Program-made: the position numbers and the translations under genes
Source: Thermoplasmata archaeon
GTDB lineage: Archaea; Thermoplasmatota; E2; DHVEG-1
DNA: 7,612 nt
Reading direction: 5' to 3'
Assembly (NCBI GenBank): GCA_003649845.1
Contig: QMTB01000069.1
Span: 1-7,612, forward strand
Shown here: piece by piece, positions 6,299 to 7,612 of the stretch
Position numbering within the stretch: the stretch's first letter is position 1
How the letters are laid out: every line of letters starts with the position of its first letter
Notes under the pieces: generated by a model
Told to the model about the DNA's origin: nothing
The model's input: only the letters and a program-made list of their open reading frames with translations
Database searches by the model: none

Positions 6299-7611
6299 TT
6301 TTCCTCCAACTCCTTTTCAGAGGGTTTCTCCTCTGATAATATGGGATTTTCCAATATCATCCCACATATGCCATCAATTTTTTCATCCTCATCAAAGAGA
6401 GGGATCTTTATGGTATATATTTCATCATTTTTTATTGTTTCCTTAAATAGGAATGTTTTACCTGTACTAATAACCTGTTTATCCTCTGATTCTATCTTCT
6501 CAGCTTCTTTACCTAATAATTCATAATCTGTTTTACCGAGAATCTCCTCTACTGGATACCCTAGGAAGTTAGCATAGGCATCATTAACGTAAACATAAAT
6601 AAGATCCTTGTTTTTCTGAAAAATCTTTTGAGATAAATTCTCAAGTATCTTAGGCTCTATTGTATTTTCTGTAGATGATCGATGGGTAATCTCTCTAAAG
6701 GAGACTATATCCGCAGGTTCTCCATTATATTCTATGCGAGCTGCATTTACTTCATATGGAATCTTTCTCCCATCTTTTGTAAGAACTGTAACAGTATATG
6801 GTTTAATCTTCATACCCGCCATTCTTTTCATCAGATTCTTTATGAGTATCATCTTACTTTTCCTAGTAACAATAGGCATCTTCAAGAAGTTTTTACCTAT
6901 TAGCTCCTCTTTTTTAAAACCAGTTACCTTTTCTACTGTGTCATTTACTTCAAGGAAATTTCCTTTAGAATCAACTATGACCACTGCATCAACTATGTTA
7001 TTGAAAAGCTGTTCAAAACGTTTCGCGTATTCCATAAGTTTTCTTTCTGCCTCTTCTTTCGCCTGTAAAGCCTCTCTAAGTTCCTCACTTTCCTTTTGTA
7101 GTTCAGCAATTTTCTTAGAAACACCTGTCATTACACCTTCATAGTTAGTCAATGATTCCTCTACCACTATTCCTTTATCTGTGATTCTATAACGTTTCAA
7201 ATCATTATCATGCGTACTTCCACGCATCTTTAAAACATTAATCACAGACTCCAATCTACCTTGCATCTCAACGTATCTAAGCATAATGATATTATCAGTT
7301 ATAGATGATAATTTACTTTCAGCTAGAGTGGAAGACCCTATAACTGCACCTGTTATAGATGTAAACAATGTAGTGACGCCATGATTTTTAAGGAAACCAT
7401 TTAATCGAAGAGAGAATTCAGATACAGAATTTCTATCAAAATTGTTAGATAAAGCAGATAAAGAATCTATAACACAACGTTTTATTTTTTTCTCCTCAAC
7501 AACACGAATAATATCACGCAAATGCTCCTCCAAAAGCTTATCACCAGGATAAACACAAGAAACAGTAAGCAAACCATCCCTCTCAAAAGACTCCAAATCC
7601 CAACCAAAACC
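6289..7611 (-). CDS. KaiC-domain ATPase with two PAS sensor domains, 5' partial
   Basis: 440 visible residues; the start lies beyond the right edge. The TTG at 7596 is not a start, since GFGWD, the usual KaiC continuation, is in frame before it. Residues 1-150 are the C-terminal part of a KaiC domain: Walker B RCVIDSLSAL (45-54), GVTTLFTSI (78-86), LSSITDNIIMLRYVE (101-115), LKMRG..HD (127-135) and YRITDKGIVV. S102-S103 match the KaiC autophosphorylation pair S431/T432. A charged coiled coil follows at about 163-203. PAS 1 spans about 200-309 (FNNIVDAVVIVDSKGNFLEVN, GF..EELIG) and ends with a PAC-like DIVSFREIT. PAS 2 spans about 323-420 (NDAYANFLGYPVEEILGKTDYELL). No kinase, phosphoacceptor or DNA-binding domain follows PAS 2. 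It likely senses a small ligand or redox state and passes this to the KaiC ring (inferred). Walker A and any other KaiC domain are out of view. It is the first visible gene of the four-gene cluster. Confidence 0.92.
   Translation of the reverse strand, partial: GFGWDLESFERDGLLTVSCVYPGDKLLEEHLRDIIRVVEEKKIKRCVIDSLSALSNNFDRNSVSEFSLRLNGFLKNHGVTTLFTSITGAVIGSSTLAESKLSSITDNIIMLRYVEMQGRLESVINVLKMRGSTHDNDLKRYRITDKGIVVEESLTNYEGVMTGVSKKIAELQKESEELREALQAKEEAERKLMEYAKRFEQLFNNIVDAVVIVDSKGNFLEVNDTVEKVTGFKKEELIGKNFLKMPIVTRKSKMILIKNLMKRMAGMKIKPYTVTVLTKDGRKIPYEVNAARIEYNGEPADIVSFREITHRSSTENTIEPKILENLSQKIFQKNKDLIYVYVNDAYANFLGYPVEEILGKTDYELLGKEAEKIESEDKQVISTGKTFLFKETIKNDEIYTIKIPLFDEDEKIDGICGMILENPILSEEKPSEKELEEKWI
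6303..6307 (-). promoter_or_regulatory. Shine-Dalgarno GGAGG for paralog copy B
   Basis: GGAGG followed by AAAA and ATG (6298-6296) on the minus strand, placed within the last codons of the KaiC-PAS gene. It allows independent initiation despite the 10-nt overlap. Confidence 0.8.
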
Positions 7612-7612
7612 C

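Noticed and set aside
6734..7144. 136-codon plus-strand open frame opposite the PAS domains
   Set aside because: The opposite strand encodes a convincing coiled coil and PAS domain; this frame is a low-complexity Ser/Phe/Leu shadow.
7594..7596. TTG as start codon of the KaiC-PAS gene
   Set aside because: The frame stays open to the window edge and reads GFGWD just before it, which is core KaiC sequence. The gene simply runs off the window.

Overview
The window reads as a stretch of an AT-rich archaeal chromosome (A+T is 68% over the first 180 bases by count). Archaeal origin is inferred from the Shine-Dalgarno GGAGG/GGAG motifs, the preference for ATA (Ile) and AGA/AGG (Arg) codons, a pilin-like protein with an N-terminal membrane anchor, a DUF2341-plus-LamG surface protein, and a cluster of KaiC/RAD55-type RecA-fold proteins. 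A euryarchaeal lineage in the broad sense (Thermoplasmata-like or methanogen-related) fits best. That placement is an inference from gene content. No rRNA, tRNA, CRISPR array or insertion sequence is visible.

The window is almost wholly coding and falls into two convergent blocks. The left, plus-strand block (about 1-4291) holds a very large surface protein and a pilin-like protein. The surface protein is cut by the window edge. It contains part of a DUF2341 domain, a concanavalin-like module, a short Ig-like module and four tandem LamG domains. The pilin-like gene starts 3 nt after the surface-protein stop, with its ribosome-binding site inside the upstream gene. The two probably form a cell-surface or adhesion operon.

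The right, minus-strand block (7611 down to 4293) has four tightly packed genes that overlap or nearly touch. In transcription order they are: a KaiC-domain protein with two PAS domains (its N-terminal part lies outside the window); two small RecA-fold proteins that are paralogous to each other and have lost both the Walker A loop and the KaiC catalytic glutamate pair; and an apparently intact single-domain KaiC-like ATPase. The spacing implies one transcript and stoichiometric production. An inferred model is a sensory ATPase complex in which PAS sensing, one or two KaiC ATPases and two inactive paralogs assemble together. The two blocks end with stop codons one base apart, so any link between the KaiC cluster and the surface proteins is positional only.

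The points that most deserve a second look are the paired inactive paralogs, the contrast in KaiC phosphosite residues between the two KaiC-like proteins, the near-identical DNA block shared by three of the four LamG repeats (gene conversion or recent duplication), and an A/C-rich plus strand at both window ends regardless of coding direction.
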